18,632 bases of DNA, taken from contig JBKDFX010000167.1 of assembly GCA_046336825.1 (NCBI GenBank), positions 1-18,632 of the forward strand, in the 5' to 3' direction. Position numbers and translations under genes: made by a program. A model generated the notes under the pieces. The model was not told where the DNA came from and did no database searches. It saw only the letters and a list, made by a program, of their open reading frames with translations. Positions within the stretch are counted from its first letter, which is position 1, and every line of letters starts with the position of its first letter. The DNA comes from Ga0074139 sp046336825. GTDB taxonomy: Bacteria; Bdellovibrionota; Bdellovibrionia; Bdellovibrionales; Bdellovibrionaceae. This document shows positions 1 through 7,536 of this stretch, in pieces.

Positions 1-384
1 GAGATTATGAAAAGAACACAATTAAAGCCCAATCAAATTTCAGAAGTTTTAAATCCTTTGATTGAACTCAAATGGGTTCATTTTGACCTAGTCACTGAGC
101 GATATCTTGCTAAGCCTTCATTTCTTGAATTTGTCCAATTGGGCTCAAACCAAAATTTTGAAAAAGCCTATTTGCGTGCACTCGAGCTAACAAAATCTCG
201 CTTCAACAAATTATCTGAAAAGAATGATCAAACTTTTATGACTCAGACTTTTGCCATTAAAAAAAATCGGGTTCCCGAACTCAATCGACGCCTTAAAGAG
301 CTCATCATAGAGTTTTGTGATTTTGCCGAAGACGGCGAAGGAGACACGATTAGCGAACTCCTTGTCAGCTTTACCCATATTTGA
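1..384 (+). CDS. TIGR02147 family protein, C-terminal part (5' end outside window)
   Basis: The reading frame is open from base 1, so the ATG at 7 is probably internal and this is the tail of a longer gene. The visible 127 or so residues look like the C-terminal part of TIGR02147 (DUF4423) proteins, which are typically around 270 residues with an N-terminal winged-helix-like region. They are strongly amplified in Fibrobacter and Bdellovibrio-type genomes. Features seen are the 'LIELKWV' winged-helix-style segment, a central 'FEKAYLRALELTKSRF' helix, and a 'TQTFAIKK..VPELNRRLKELIIEF' stretch ending in a short beta-like tail. A regulatory role is presumed in the family but not proved. A gene for a secreted protein follows 11 bases downstream, which suggests co-transcription. 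The family call rests on pattern recall, not alignment. Confidence 0.7.
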   Translation, partial: EIMKRTQLKPNQISEVLNPLIELKWVHFDLVTERYLAKPSFLEFVQLGSNQNFEKAYLRALELTKSRFNKLSEKNDQTFMTQTFAIKKNRVPELNRRLKELIIEFCDFAEDGEGDTISELLVSFTHI

Positions 385-394
385 AATTTCATAC

Positions 395-1162
395 TTGAAA
401 AAATCAAAAGCGAATGAAACCATATTTCTGGTGCTAAATTTAATCACATTTTTTGCGTCTATTTGTTTGTCTTATAATCTAACTGCGAGGTCAGGGATGC
501 AGAGCTTATCTTGGTTTAGAAAGTCTGATCATTCAGAAGTCACAATTACTAAATTCAAATCAATTTCAGATAATAAGATTGTTTCTTCGAAAACGATTAA
601 AGATCAGCTCTATGTCTTTGGGTTGACTAAGCAAATCACATCTTTGCCAGTCAACGGTGATAAAATGAAGAGCTGGGGAGATGATGCTGAGTTTACAAAA
701 TTAGTTTTCTCTTCTTGTGCTAGTGAAGCAGAGACAATTGAAATCTATGAAGATAAAATCAAAACTCCTTCCACTGGGTTTTTAGCAGATAAGACTGAAC
801 AGGAAACTATACTGGTGAATGATATAGAATCCTTATTGGATCCTCAATTAGGTCGATCAGTCCCAAAAGTTAAAGACTTATCCATTACTTTCAAAGACTT
901 TACTATTTTATTTGCGGGTTCAAAGCACAGACCTCAACCACCTGGTGGACCCACAGTGGGGCCAACCACCGTGAATTTTTATAAAGTCATCGAAAAGGAA
1001 TCCGGTCGCACTCTGGACATCGAAATTTTTGAGGGCCAGACGCCACCCCAGCCCTATAAGTTCTCACTCGGTGATAAAAAATTTATTCTTTGGACTCATA
1101 AAGGACCCCTTAAAGAACATTTATGGTTGAAGTATTTTATCATCACTGAAAATTCTGACTAA
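395..1162 (+). CDS. Secreted protein of unknown function
   Basis: I do not recognise this protein (about 255 residues). I chose the TTG at 395 because it gives a convincing signal peptide: a lysine-rich start (KKSKANE), a hydrophobic stretch (IFLVLNLITFFASICLS), then a polar mature region. It also starts 11 bases after the preceding stop. An in-frame ATG at 317 would overlap the upstream gene and bury the signal peptide behind about 26 extra residues. No clear Shine-Dalgarno sequence precedes the TTG, so translational coupling is likely. The mature protein is soluble, has a Pro/Gly-rich stretch near its last third (RPQPPGGPTVGPT), and ends in a beta-rich segment with aromatic residues. The 3' end overlaps the convergent trmB by 20 bases. 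It may be functionally linked to the upstream TIGR02147 gene. Confidence 0.6.
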   Translation: MKKSKANETIFLVLNLITFFASICLSYNLTARSGMQSLSWFRKSDHSEVTITKFKSISDNKIVSSKTIKDQLYVFGLTKQITSLPVNGDKMKSWGDDAEFTKLVFSSCASEAETIEIYEDKIKTPSTGFLADKTEQETILVNDIESLLDPQLGRSVPKVKDLSITFKDFTILFAGSKHRPQPPGGPTVGPTTVNFYKVIEKESGRTLDIEIFEGQTPPQPYKFSLGDKKFILWTHKGPLKEHLWLKYFIITENSD

Positions 1163-1733
1163 GCACAATTTGAAAACAGCTTTCATTACGATCTAAGTAT
1201 TTTTTTTCAAATTGAGTTCGAGCGGGACCATTGTATTTATTAATTTTTGGATAAAGTCCCCAATTTTTAAATGAAAGATCTCTTACTTCAACAGCGTATT
1301 CTTCTAAATTGGTGGCCATTTCAATTTCGGCATGAGGTTTTAGACGTTTGATAATCTCACAAAAGAAGGGTGCTTTTATCCATCTGCGATTGTTACTTTT
1401 TATTTCTGGGTTGGGGTAAAGAATCCAAATCTTAGAAAACAGGATATCTTTGTTTAAAAAAGTAAGCCAAGGGACAATATCTGCGTTGACAGCAATTAAA
1501 TTAGGAAGAGTCTTTGATTGGTGAAGTTTATTAAACATAAGAAACTTATTTCGAGTTCGTTCTACGCCGATAATAAGCTTTTGAGGCTGGGATAGAGCTC
1601 TCGCGAAACTGTGGTCACCTTGTCCAGCCCCTATTTCGAGTTCGATTTCAGTATACTGATTAGCTAAATCCATAATGAATTCGTATTGGGGATTTCTTGG
1701 TGGAAAAAGTCCGACGGGATTGAAAGATCGCAT
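1143..1733 (-). CDS. trmB: tRNA (guanine-N7-)-methyltransferase (TrmB-like)
   Basis: Predicted SAM-dependent methyltransferase making m7G46 in the tRNA variable loop. Seen in the 196-residue protein: the SAM-binding glycine loop EIGAGQGDHS (residues 33-42), the following acidic strand end 'IGVERTRNKF', the characteristic 'YPNPEIKSNNRRW' segment (family form FPDPWxKxxHxKRR), 'ATNLEEYA' (family TDxxxYA) and a C-terminal 'TQFEKKYLDRNE' (family TxFExRxxxxG). The pattern matches Methyltransf_4 (PF02390) but is divergent, with PNPE where PDPW is usual. The length is slightly short of the usual 210-240 residues. It converges on the secreted-protein gene with a 20-base 3' overlap and is divergent from the APP1-like gene. 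No clear Shine-Dalgarno sequence precedes the ATG. A different class I methyltransferase activity cannot be excluded. Confidence 0.75.
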   Translation of the reverse strand: MRSFNPVGLFPPRNPQYEFIMDLANQYTEIELEIGAGQGDHSFARALSQPQKLIIGVERTRNKFLMFNKLHQSKTLPNLIAVNADIVPWLTFLNKDILFSKIWILYPNPEIKSNNRRWIKAPFFCEIIKRLKPHAEIEMATNLEEYAVEVRDLSFKNWGLYPKINKYNGPARTQFEKKYLDRNESCFQIVLSQNFQ

Positions 1734-1838
1734 GCTATTGCATTAAAACTGGAGCTGTTGGAATTGTCAAAATACTCGACGATCCACAAAAAATGTCACG
1801 ACTGGTTTTTTGTGCACGAATTGTGGTACTTTGTTCTT

Positions 1839-2663
1839 ATGAAAAATTTTGCTATTTTAATCATGCTTTTTTTAGGATCACTAGCAGCAGCAAAAGTGGT
1901 AGTTGTATCCGACATTGATGACACCATTAAAGTCTCTCATGTTTTGGATCCTGACAGTGCTGTTGGAAATGCACTTAAAGTCGGTAATGTTTTCAGAGGA
2001 ATGTCCTATTTGTATTCCCTCATACAGGCTTCTCATCATCAGACTCAATTTTTTTACCTTACAAATGCGCCTCAAGTTGGATTTGATCGCATCCACGCGC
2101 GATTTTTAGAAATTCACGAATTCCCTAATGGGGACTTACTGCTCAGAAGAAACATAACTGACAATGAACACAAAATAAGAAGTTTAAGAAAAATTGTAGA
2201 CGATAATTCAGGTGCTCAATTTATCTTGATTGGGGATAACGGCGAAAGGGATCCTGCGTTTTACAACCAAATTCGATTAGAAAGACCCAACGAAAATTTC
2301 ACTGTATTTATAAGAGAAGTTTATTCCTCACAGCACGATGAGGAAGATGATCGTGGAATGCGCCTTTTTCCAGGGCAGATAGGCTTCGTGACACCCATAG
2401 AAATTTCCTTAGTTTTAAATCAACTCAATCTTTTGCATCCAGTTTTTGTGGATCTCCTTGAGCAGTCCTATGTACCTATTACGCTTATTGAGGCCGCTAA
2501 TGAGGACGATGATGGCGAAACAGGGACTTTATCGTTCCCTAACTGGAAGGACTGTCGGGATTTTGAAATTCCACATGTTCTCAAAATGAGACAGACGGCC
2601 TTAGCTGAGGCTTTAATTCGCCGTATCGAGTCGCGTTGTTCGATACCTCCCTTCGATGACTAA
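1839..2663 (+). CDS. Exported APP1-type phosphatidate phosphatase-like protein (DUF2183)
   Basis: A 274-residue protein of the HAD superfamily with the APP1 catalytic domain (PF09949). The reaction inferred from the family is dephosphorylation of phosphatidate to diacylglycerol. Residues 1-18 form a short signal peptide (MKNFAILIMLFLGSLAAA). Directly after it comes the catalytic HAD motif SDIDDTIK (24-31), whose Asp pair is the nucleophile/acid couple in this superfamily. Later come FFYLTNAP (motif II-like, Thr) and LIGDNGERDPAFY (motif IV, with Asp), both typical of APP1. I chose the ATG at 1839 over upstream in-frame starts because it opens exactly on the signal peptide. The domain starts within a few residues of the predicted cleavage site, so it should be periplasmic or secreted. 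The next gene, 80 bases downstream on the same strand, is also an exported enzyme. Confidence 0.8.
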   Translation: MKNFAILIMLFLGSLAAAKVVVVSDIDDTIKVSHVLDPDSAVGNALKVGNVFRGMSYLYSLIQASHHQTQFFYLTNAPQVGFDRIHARFLEIHEFPNGDLLLRRNITDNEHKIRSLRKIVDDNSGAQFILIGDNGERDPAFYNQIRLERPNENFTVFIREVYSSQHDEEDDRGMRLFPGQIGFVTPIEISLVLNQLNLLHPVFVDLLEQSYVPITLIEAANEDDDGETGTLSFPNWKDCRDFEIPHVLKMRQTALAEALIRRIESRCSIPPFDD

Positions 2664-2728
2664 TCACGTCTCTGGTGGTTATTTACATTTTAAAACTAGC
2701 TGAATAGAGCTCCTTTGGCCCTCTAATT

Positions 2729-2759
2729 GAAAGATAAATTCTTGTGAGATTTATCTTTC
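2729..2759 (+). promoter_or_regulatory. Perfect 11-bp inverted repeat with the start codon in its loop
   Basis: GAAAGATAAAT at 2729-2739 is exactly complementary to ATTTATCTTTC at 2749-2759. The 9-base loop (2740-2748) holds the GTG start codon (2744-2746) of the next gene. The only Shine-Dalgarno-like bases (GAAAG, 2729-2733) are in the left arm. In mRNA this would place the ribosome-binding region in a stem and the start in a hairpin loop. The stem is AU-rich and is not followed by a clean T-tract, so it does not look like a terminator. A translational control role is inference. Confidence 0.5.
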
Positions 2760-3766
2760 TTATCTTCATATTAATAAATTTAGTCAGTGTTGGATATTCG
2801 GCTGATTCATCAGTTAAACTGTGTCGCTACTCCGTTTCTGATCTGTACTACACTGAAAATGGCTGGATCAACGTTGTCATTCCTGGTCCCAATGGATTTG
2901 AAGTTAAACAAGTGGATAATCCCCTTCGACTTCCTCAAATTATGAATGCCAGAATACTCGACCAACAAAAGGCCGTTGATGAGTTTATCAATGAAGTGGC
3001 AAATCACTATGAAGATGTGCTGGATAAGTTAAAACCAATTGCAATTAAATATCATGCTCAGTTTAATTTTAGACTTAAGGATCCTGAATCTTTACGTAAC
3101 AAGATCATTGAGAGGGCTAAAAAATACCCCGAGTCTTGGGGTCGATTATTTCAAATCTCAGATTTGCATGATGTGGTGGGCACACGATTAATTGTTAAGC
3201 CAGGCAGTCCTCTGCATCGATTTGATGAATCAAAATTAATATGGGCACAGTTATTAAAGATAAAGCCAGAACAGATTCTTGAAGTAGAAATTAAGGGATC
3301 AAAAGCTGATTGCAACAGGGGCAAGTGTTATCGTGCTGTTCACTTAGCGATTGAGCTGTCCCAGGGGGCACGCTTTGAATTACAGATTCACTCAAAAGGA
3401 GTTAGCCATTGGCACGGCTGGGATCACCGAACTGTTTACAAAAATGAAAAGCTCAGTTCGGATGAAATAAAGCAATACAAAGAGTATTCTCAAGCTTGGA
3501 TTAAAACGATTGGGTTACTTGAAGACATTCACATGGGTCGAGCCTCTGTGGATGAGCTCAAAAAACTGCATTCCGATTTAGATATCAACTTTGGATGGCT
3601 GAGTTGGGCTTCAATTTTGGATCAGTTTTTAGCCAATAAATTTGAAATTCCTTATGAGAGTCGTTTTCTTATTCAGCCCATCAAGAGAAAATCAGTGGAG
3701 TGGTTTCAGCCCAATAAAGAACTTATAAAAGATCTCTCACTTCTGACTTTAACGTATAATCCCTGA
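2744..3766 (+). CDS. Exported RelA/SpoT-fold nucleotidyltransferase ((p)ppGpp synthetase-like)
   Basis: A 340-residue protein with a classic signal peptide (residues 1-20, MRFIFLIFILINLVSVGYSA) and a RelA/SpoT synthetase domain (PF04607) at about 70-265. Motifs in order: the G-loop-like RLKDPESLRNK (110-120, matching R-x-K-x3-S-x3-K), SDLHDVVGTR (139-148, Mg-binding Asp and Arg), YRAVH (196-200) and FELQIHSKGVSHW..WDH..VYK (211-233), which matches the ELQIRT...FW...EH...Y block. The expected Asp and Glu metal ligands are present. There is no HD hydrolase domain, TGS or ACT domain. Two cysteines (190, 195) flank a short loop and could form a disulfide. An in-frame TAA at 2735 leaves GTG 2744 as the only credible start. 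Known RSH enzymes are cytoplasmic; exported ones that resemble this are toxins or effectors such as Tas1. Its pyrophosphokinase activity, acceptor and target are unknown. Confidence 0.8.
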   Translation: MRFIFLIFILINLVSVGYSADSSVKLCRYSVSDLYYTENGWINVVIPGPNGFEVKQVDNPLRLPQIMNARILDQQKAVDEFINEVANHYEDVLDKLKPIAIKYHAQFNFRLKDPESLRNKIIERAKKYPESWGRLFQISDLHDVVGTRLIVKPGSPLHRFDESKLIWAQLLKIKPEQILEVEIKGSKADCNRGKCYRAVHLAIELSQGARFELQIHSKGVSHWHGWDHRTVYKNEKLSSDEIKQYKEYSQAWIKTIGLLEDIHMGRASVDELKKLHSDLDINFGWLSWASILDQFLANKFEIPYESRFLIQPIKRKSVEWFQPNKELIKDLSLLTLTYNP

Positions 3767-3836
3767 ATAAATTGCAATTACTGTTAAGATAATAACAGGC
3801 GACAGGCCTAGAATTGATTGTTAAAACCATCATCAA

Positions 3837-4457
3837 ATGAAAGAGCTTTTAGATCGAAAAACAATCATCCTGGAGCTGGGTTTTCCGGAATCTCAGTTTT
3901 CAAAACTACTCGAGTTTGCTCTTTCTCTATGGTCTGCTAATCAGCAGCTTAATCTTTTTAGTCGTCAAATGCCCATAACCGAGTTTGTGGACAACCACAT
4001 CATTGATTGCTTACTTGGCTTATCTCAACTGCCAACAGAAGCAAAAACTTTTGCAGATCTGGGTTCCGGTGGAGGTTTGCCTGGAGTTATTTATTCCATC
4101 GCGCGCCCTGAGCAGGCTTTCCAGTTATTTGAAAAAAGCCCTCGTAAGCAGGAATTCTTAAGCTCTTGCCACAGTTTTGCTAATAATTTTGAAATTAAAT
4201 CAGAGGTTTCAGTGGCTCTTGTCGGTGTTGATGTTGTGACTGCAAGGGCTTTCAAGCCCTTAGACGTTATTCTTGAAATGACTCGAGGGTTTTATCAAAG
4301 AGGTGGAAAGTACTACCTCCTCAAAGGTCGTAAAGAGAAAATTGACGAAGAGTTTTTGCTTGCGAAAAAAAAGTTCAAAGACGTGAAAATGCTCGTTGAG
4401 CCTTTGAAGTCTCCTGTTATGCAGGTCGAGAGACACATCGTAAAAATTAACTTCTAA
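3837..4457 (+). CDS. rsmG: 16S rRNA (guanine527-N7)-methyltransferase RsmG
   Basis: Methylates G527 of 16S rRNA with SAM. The 206-residue length fits the family. Diagnostic features are the 'NQQLNLFSR' segment (35-43), 'DNHIIDCLL' (52-60, family HxxDSL), the SAM-binding loop ADLGSGGGLPG (73-83), the 'EKSPRKQEFL' helix (99-108) and 'VTARAFKPLD' (family TSRAFxxL). RsmG is often encoded beside mnmG and parAB near the origin. Here it stands alone, 70 bases after the exported RelA/SpoT-fold gene on the same strand, and ends two bases from a convergent M14 peptidase gene. The short gap upstream contains a 6-bp inverted repeat (3781-3798) but no convincing terminator. No strong Shine-Dalgarno sequence precedes the ATG. 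Confidence 0.9.
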   Translation: MKELLDRKTIILELGFPESQFSKLLEFALSLWSANQQLNLFSRQMPITEFVDNHIIDCLLGLSQLPTEAKTFADLGSGGGLPGVIYSIARPEQAFQLFEKSPRKQEFLSSCHSFANNFEIKSEVSVALVGVDVVTARAFKPLDVILEMTRGFYQRGGKYYLLKGRKEKIDEEFLLAKKKFKDVKMLVEPLKSPVMQVERHIVKINF

Positions 4458-4459
4458 AA

Positions 4460-5344
4460 TTATTCCATTTTTTGACGTTGGCGAACAAAGTTATCGCAGC
4501 GTCCAGTGAAGGCATGATTAGTGGATCTCGTGCTGGGTGATTCTAAAAAATACCGACGAAATCCAGGTAAATTTCCGCGAATCATTTCTTTAATTTGATT
4601 TTCATTGGGGTTATGTGTGGTTCCCATTTCAAATAAAAGTGACCAGACCCCAAATTGCCAGTAGGCAAAATCCTCAAATGTTCCGTCTGCAGCGTAAAGC
4701 AATTCGGTTGAATTGCCGACAGTATAACCACTTTGAGCTGCAGCTGCTTTTCCAAGTCGGATATATTCTTCAGTATCTGCTGTCATCACATCACGTGTGG
4801 ATAAGCCCCAAGGATAGAGAACTCCCGGCATGTAGGTATGAAGTGTGGCGGAAGTCACGATTTGTGCTTGGTCGACAAACTTGGCCAAACTCAGTGTAGA
4901 TTTCAAGTTGAAAGTAGGTCCGGATTTACAGGGCCCTGTGTAGTCACGATTGGGATCAAAGCTTTGTCCACGAGAATTTCGTTCAAATCGGTTTCTTGAA
5001 TTGTAGCCTGAAATATTCAGCACTGGAATAACATAAAGCGTTTGTCCCTGAAGGGGAGCTTGAGCAAATGCATTGGCTGCAGCGACAGCGACAGCTGTGG
5101 ATCCGTATTCATTCCCGTGGTGAGTGGCCACTAAGAGATTGGCCTTACCGCCTCGGCCAATTTGTATTCCCACAATGGGTTGGCCAGAATCAGAAATCCC
5201 CACTTGAATGAGCCTAGAGGTGTTTGGGTTTTCAGCTTCAATTTTTTGTAAAGCCTGAACGACCTGCTCATAAGGTGATAGCCGTGCCCATTGTTGTTGC
5301 GTGCTGAGAAAAAGTCCGATGAGTAATGAAGAAATTGATTCCAT
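4460..5344 (-). CDS. Exported M14-family zinc carboxypeptidase
   Basis: A 294-residue protein with the M14 peptidase layout. The Zn ligands H76 and E79 lie in ATHHGNEYGS (73-82). A substrate-binding Asn-Arg pair lies in DPNRDY (130-135), the third Zn ligand H169 in TLHTY (168-171 region), and the catalytic Glu at 239 in LLFEMG. The N-terminus (ESISSLLIGLFLSTQQQWA) resembles a short signal peptide without a basic n-region, so export is likely but less certain than for its neighbours. Substrate preference cannot be read from sequence; murein peptides or prey/host peptides are both reasonable. It converges on rsmG with a two-base gap and is divergent from the membrane protein gene at 5485. No Shine-Dalgarno sequence is visible before the ATG. 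Confidence 0.8.
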   Translation of the reverse strand: MESISSLLIGLFLSTQQQWARLSPYEQVVQALQKIEAENPNTSRLIQVGISDSGQPIVGIQIGRGGKANLLVATHHGNEYGSTAVAVAAANAFAQAPLQGQTLYVIPVLNISGYNSRNRFERNSRGQSFDPNRDYTGPCKSGPTFNLKSTLSLAKFVDQAQIVTSATLHTYMPGVLYPWGLSTRDVMTADTEEYIRLGKAAAAQSGYTVGNSTELLYAADGTFEDFAYWQFGVWSLLFEMGTTHNPNENQIKEMIRGNLPGFRRYFLESPSTRSTNHAFTGRCDNFVRQRQKME

Positions 5345-5484
5345 GGGAAAAAAATAGCGAGCTTTTTAAGCAGTGTCGATGGGAGAATCAAATTTTCTGA
5401 CTCAAAGGGGCATTTTATCTCATTTGTTTGACTCAGATCGAATCTATTGACCTAAGGGAAAATTTTTCCAAGCATAAGTGATTT

Positions 5485-7536
5485 ATGTGGCTGAAAAAAA
5501 TTAAGAGTTATTTATGGTTTCGGCGAGATCTAGATCAAATTCTTTCTAATGTTCCGCCCCTATCGACCCCTTTAAGAGAACGAACTCACTGGTTTTTTGA
5601 TCTTTTAGAATGGATACGAATTCGTGGTCCTCAAAACTCAAATACAATGGATTTCAAAACTGGAGCTCCCCAAGCTCTCAGGCTTAAACATGTCTTAAAT
5701 GTTTTGGACCGTCATCCTGATTGGAAATTAGCAGTCGCTCGGAATATTCACTCTGTTTTAAGTGAAACATCAGCGTTCCAATTGTTCGTCCAAACTGGTT
5801 TGGCCGTTCAAGATTCATTCTTTGCAGAGTTTTTAGATCGATTACAGAGAAAACTTTTGCCAGCACCACCCGATGAGTCTGATCTTACTTATCTTTTTCA
5901 ACAAAACTTTCGTCATCAACAAGACTTGCAGTGGGTTCAGCAAATCGACACGGTGACTTTTGCACGTTTACTGGAATTAATTGATTCGGCAGCTTCAGAT
6001 AAACAAAATACGAAATGGCAGTACAAAGATGAAGCCGAACGAGCTATTTTGCTTATTGCCGTGCAAGTTCAATCTCTTGGCCTAAGTCCTCAACTGCGAA
6101 CTCGGTCTCGTCATCCTGATTTTCGAAAAAGTTCTTTTTACATCTTCGGTCAGTATTTAAATGATTACTTCAATAAAACAGATAATGACATAAGGTTAGT
6201 TTTAGATTCGAAATTTGAAGAAAAAATTAAGCAATGTTACCGCGATTTATCTGAAATTAAACACCAACTGACGGAATTTGGAGTCAGTGTCCAGATTGTA
6301 TTTCAAATTGAAAAACTCGAGAGTTTGCTCAGAAGAATTGAAAATTTAATGTTAGTTGTTAGAGGTGGGACAGTGGATCCAGCTGTCCTCTCATCATTTC
6401 TCGAAATTTTAGTTGCAGAATCTCTGGATAAAAACAGTCTGACATCACTTTTTGGTGAAAGCTTTTCGCTCTTAGCAAGAAAAATTGTCGAACGCACCGG
6501 CGAGACTGGCGAGCACTACATCACTCGCGATAATGAACAGCAGCGAGATATGTTGAGACGCTCCATTGGTGGAGGTGTTCTGACTTCGCTGACAACCATA
6601 ACAAAACTTGGAACTTCATTTATCGGGCTCAGTGCTTTTTTTAATGGGATCACCTCTAGCCTTAACTATGCGGGAAGTTTTCTTTGTATCCATTTTCTGA
6701 ATTTCACCTTAGCTACAAAACAATCGTCGATGACGGCTCCCGCGCTGGCACAAAAACTTCATCATATTGAAGATCAAGAAGCTTTTGAGAAAGTGATAAG
6801 TGAAATTATCAATCTTTTGCGAACTCAGTTAACATCAGTCATTGGCAATGTTTTAGGAGTCATCCCAATAACCATGGCTCTTTGTTGGGGATTTCAAATT
6901 CTTTTTGGCCATGCCTTTTTGCCTGAGGAAAAGGCACTAAAAGTATTTCAAGATTTTTCTATATTTGGTCCGACACCTATTTACGCTGCATTCACAGGAA
7001 TTCTGCTCTGGATATCCAGTCTTATTGCAGGATGGTTCGACAATTGGTTTGCTTACCATCGTTTGAGTCAGGCTCTATCTGAAAATCGAAGACTGATTTT
7101 TATTTTGGGAGCTGCCAAAGCCCGGTACATGGCGTCCTTTTTAAAACGACACATGGCAGGGATTACGGGAAGCATCTCTTTAGGGTTTCTTTTGGGATTG
7201 AGCCCAGCATGGCTTCAATTTTTTGGAATTAATTTAGATGTGCGACACGTGACTTTATCATCAGGAGCCCTAGCTGCTGCGGCCACTTCACTTCATGAAA
7301 ATCCCGTTGAGTTATTTTTTTGGGTCACTTCAATTGTTGGAATATTCTCAATGGCTCTGCTTAATATATCAGTCTCTTTTGCGTTGGCTTTTTTTGTGGC
7401 CGTTCGGGCACGAAAAATTCAAGCTCCACAAAGAAGCCTGATCTATCGTGCTGTTTTGAAAAGGATTATTCAAAAGCCGTTAATTCTATTTTTTGCTGGG
7501 ACAAAAGTGGAGAGCTCAACTTCGGTTGACCATTGA
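5485..7536 (+). CDS. Large membrane protein of the SpecificRecomb (Gcr) family
   Basis: A 683-residue protein resembling PF10136, named 'site-specific recombinase' after gonococcal Gcr. About 360 N-terminal residues are soluble and helix-rich. The C-terminal half then has several hydrophobic segments: about 365-410, 453-475, 497-517, 555-575 and 609-640. The family-like stretch TKQSSMTAPALAQKL lies just after the first hydrophobic block. No tyrosine recombinase R-H-R-Y signature or serine recombinase catalytic domain is visible, and the topology is that of an inner-membrane protein. The recombinase name is therefore doubtful; a transport, envelope or anchoring role is just as possible. Its last 71 bases overlap the 3' end of the convergent transglycosylase gene. 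The ATG at 5485 gives a start with KK-rich flanking residues; an alternative start nearby cannot be ruled out. Confidence 0.6.
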   Translation: MWLKKIKSYLWFRRDLDQILSNVPPLSTPLRERTHWFFDLLEWIRIRGPQNSNTMDFKTGAPQALRLKHVLNVLDRHPDWKLAVARNIHSVLSETSAFQLFVQTGLAVQDSFFAEFLDRLQRKLLPAPPDESDLTYLFQQNFRHQQDLQWVQQIDTVTFARLLELIDSAASDKQNTKWQYKDEAERAILLIAVQVQSLGLSPQLRTRSRHPDFRKSSFYIFGQYLNDYFNKTDNDIRLVLDSKFEEKIKQCYRDLSEIKHQLTEFGVSVQIVFQIEKLESLLRRIENLMLVVRGGTVDPAVLSSFLEILVAESLDKNSLTSLFGESFSLLARKIVERTGETGEHYITRDNEQQRDMLRRSIGGGVLTSLTTITKLGTSFIGLSAFFNGITSSLNYAGSFLCIHFLNFTLATKQSSMTAPALAQKLHHIEDQEAFEKVISEIINLLRTQLTSVIGNVLGVIPITMALCWGFQILFGHAFLPEEKALKVFQDFSIFGPTPIYAAFTGILLWISSLIAGWFDNWFAYHRLSQALSENRRLIFILGAAKARYMASFLKRHMAGITGSISLGFLLGLSPAWLQFFGINLDVRHVTLSSGALAAAATSLHENPVELFFWVTSIVGIFSMALLNISVSFALAFFVAVRARKIQAPQRSLIYRAVLKRIIQKPLILFFAGTKVESSTSVDH

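Noticed and set aside
317..394. ATG at 317 as the start of the secreted-protein gene
   Set aside because: It would overlap the upstream gene by 68 bases and put about 26 residues before a good signal peptide; TTG 395 fits better.
1686..1838. Upstream in-frame start for the APP1-like gene
   Set aside because: It would run into the 5' end of the divergent trmB gene and bury the signal peptide that begins at 1839.
3781..3798. Inverted repeat CTGTTA-6-TAACAG before rsmG as a terminator
   Set aside because: The arms are only 6 bp, A/T-rich, and no T-tract follows.
5428..5477. TTGACT and TTGACC as -35 boxes for the membrane protein gene
   Set aside because: No acceptable -10 lies at 16-18 bases from either.
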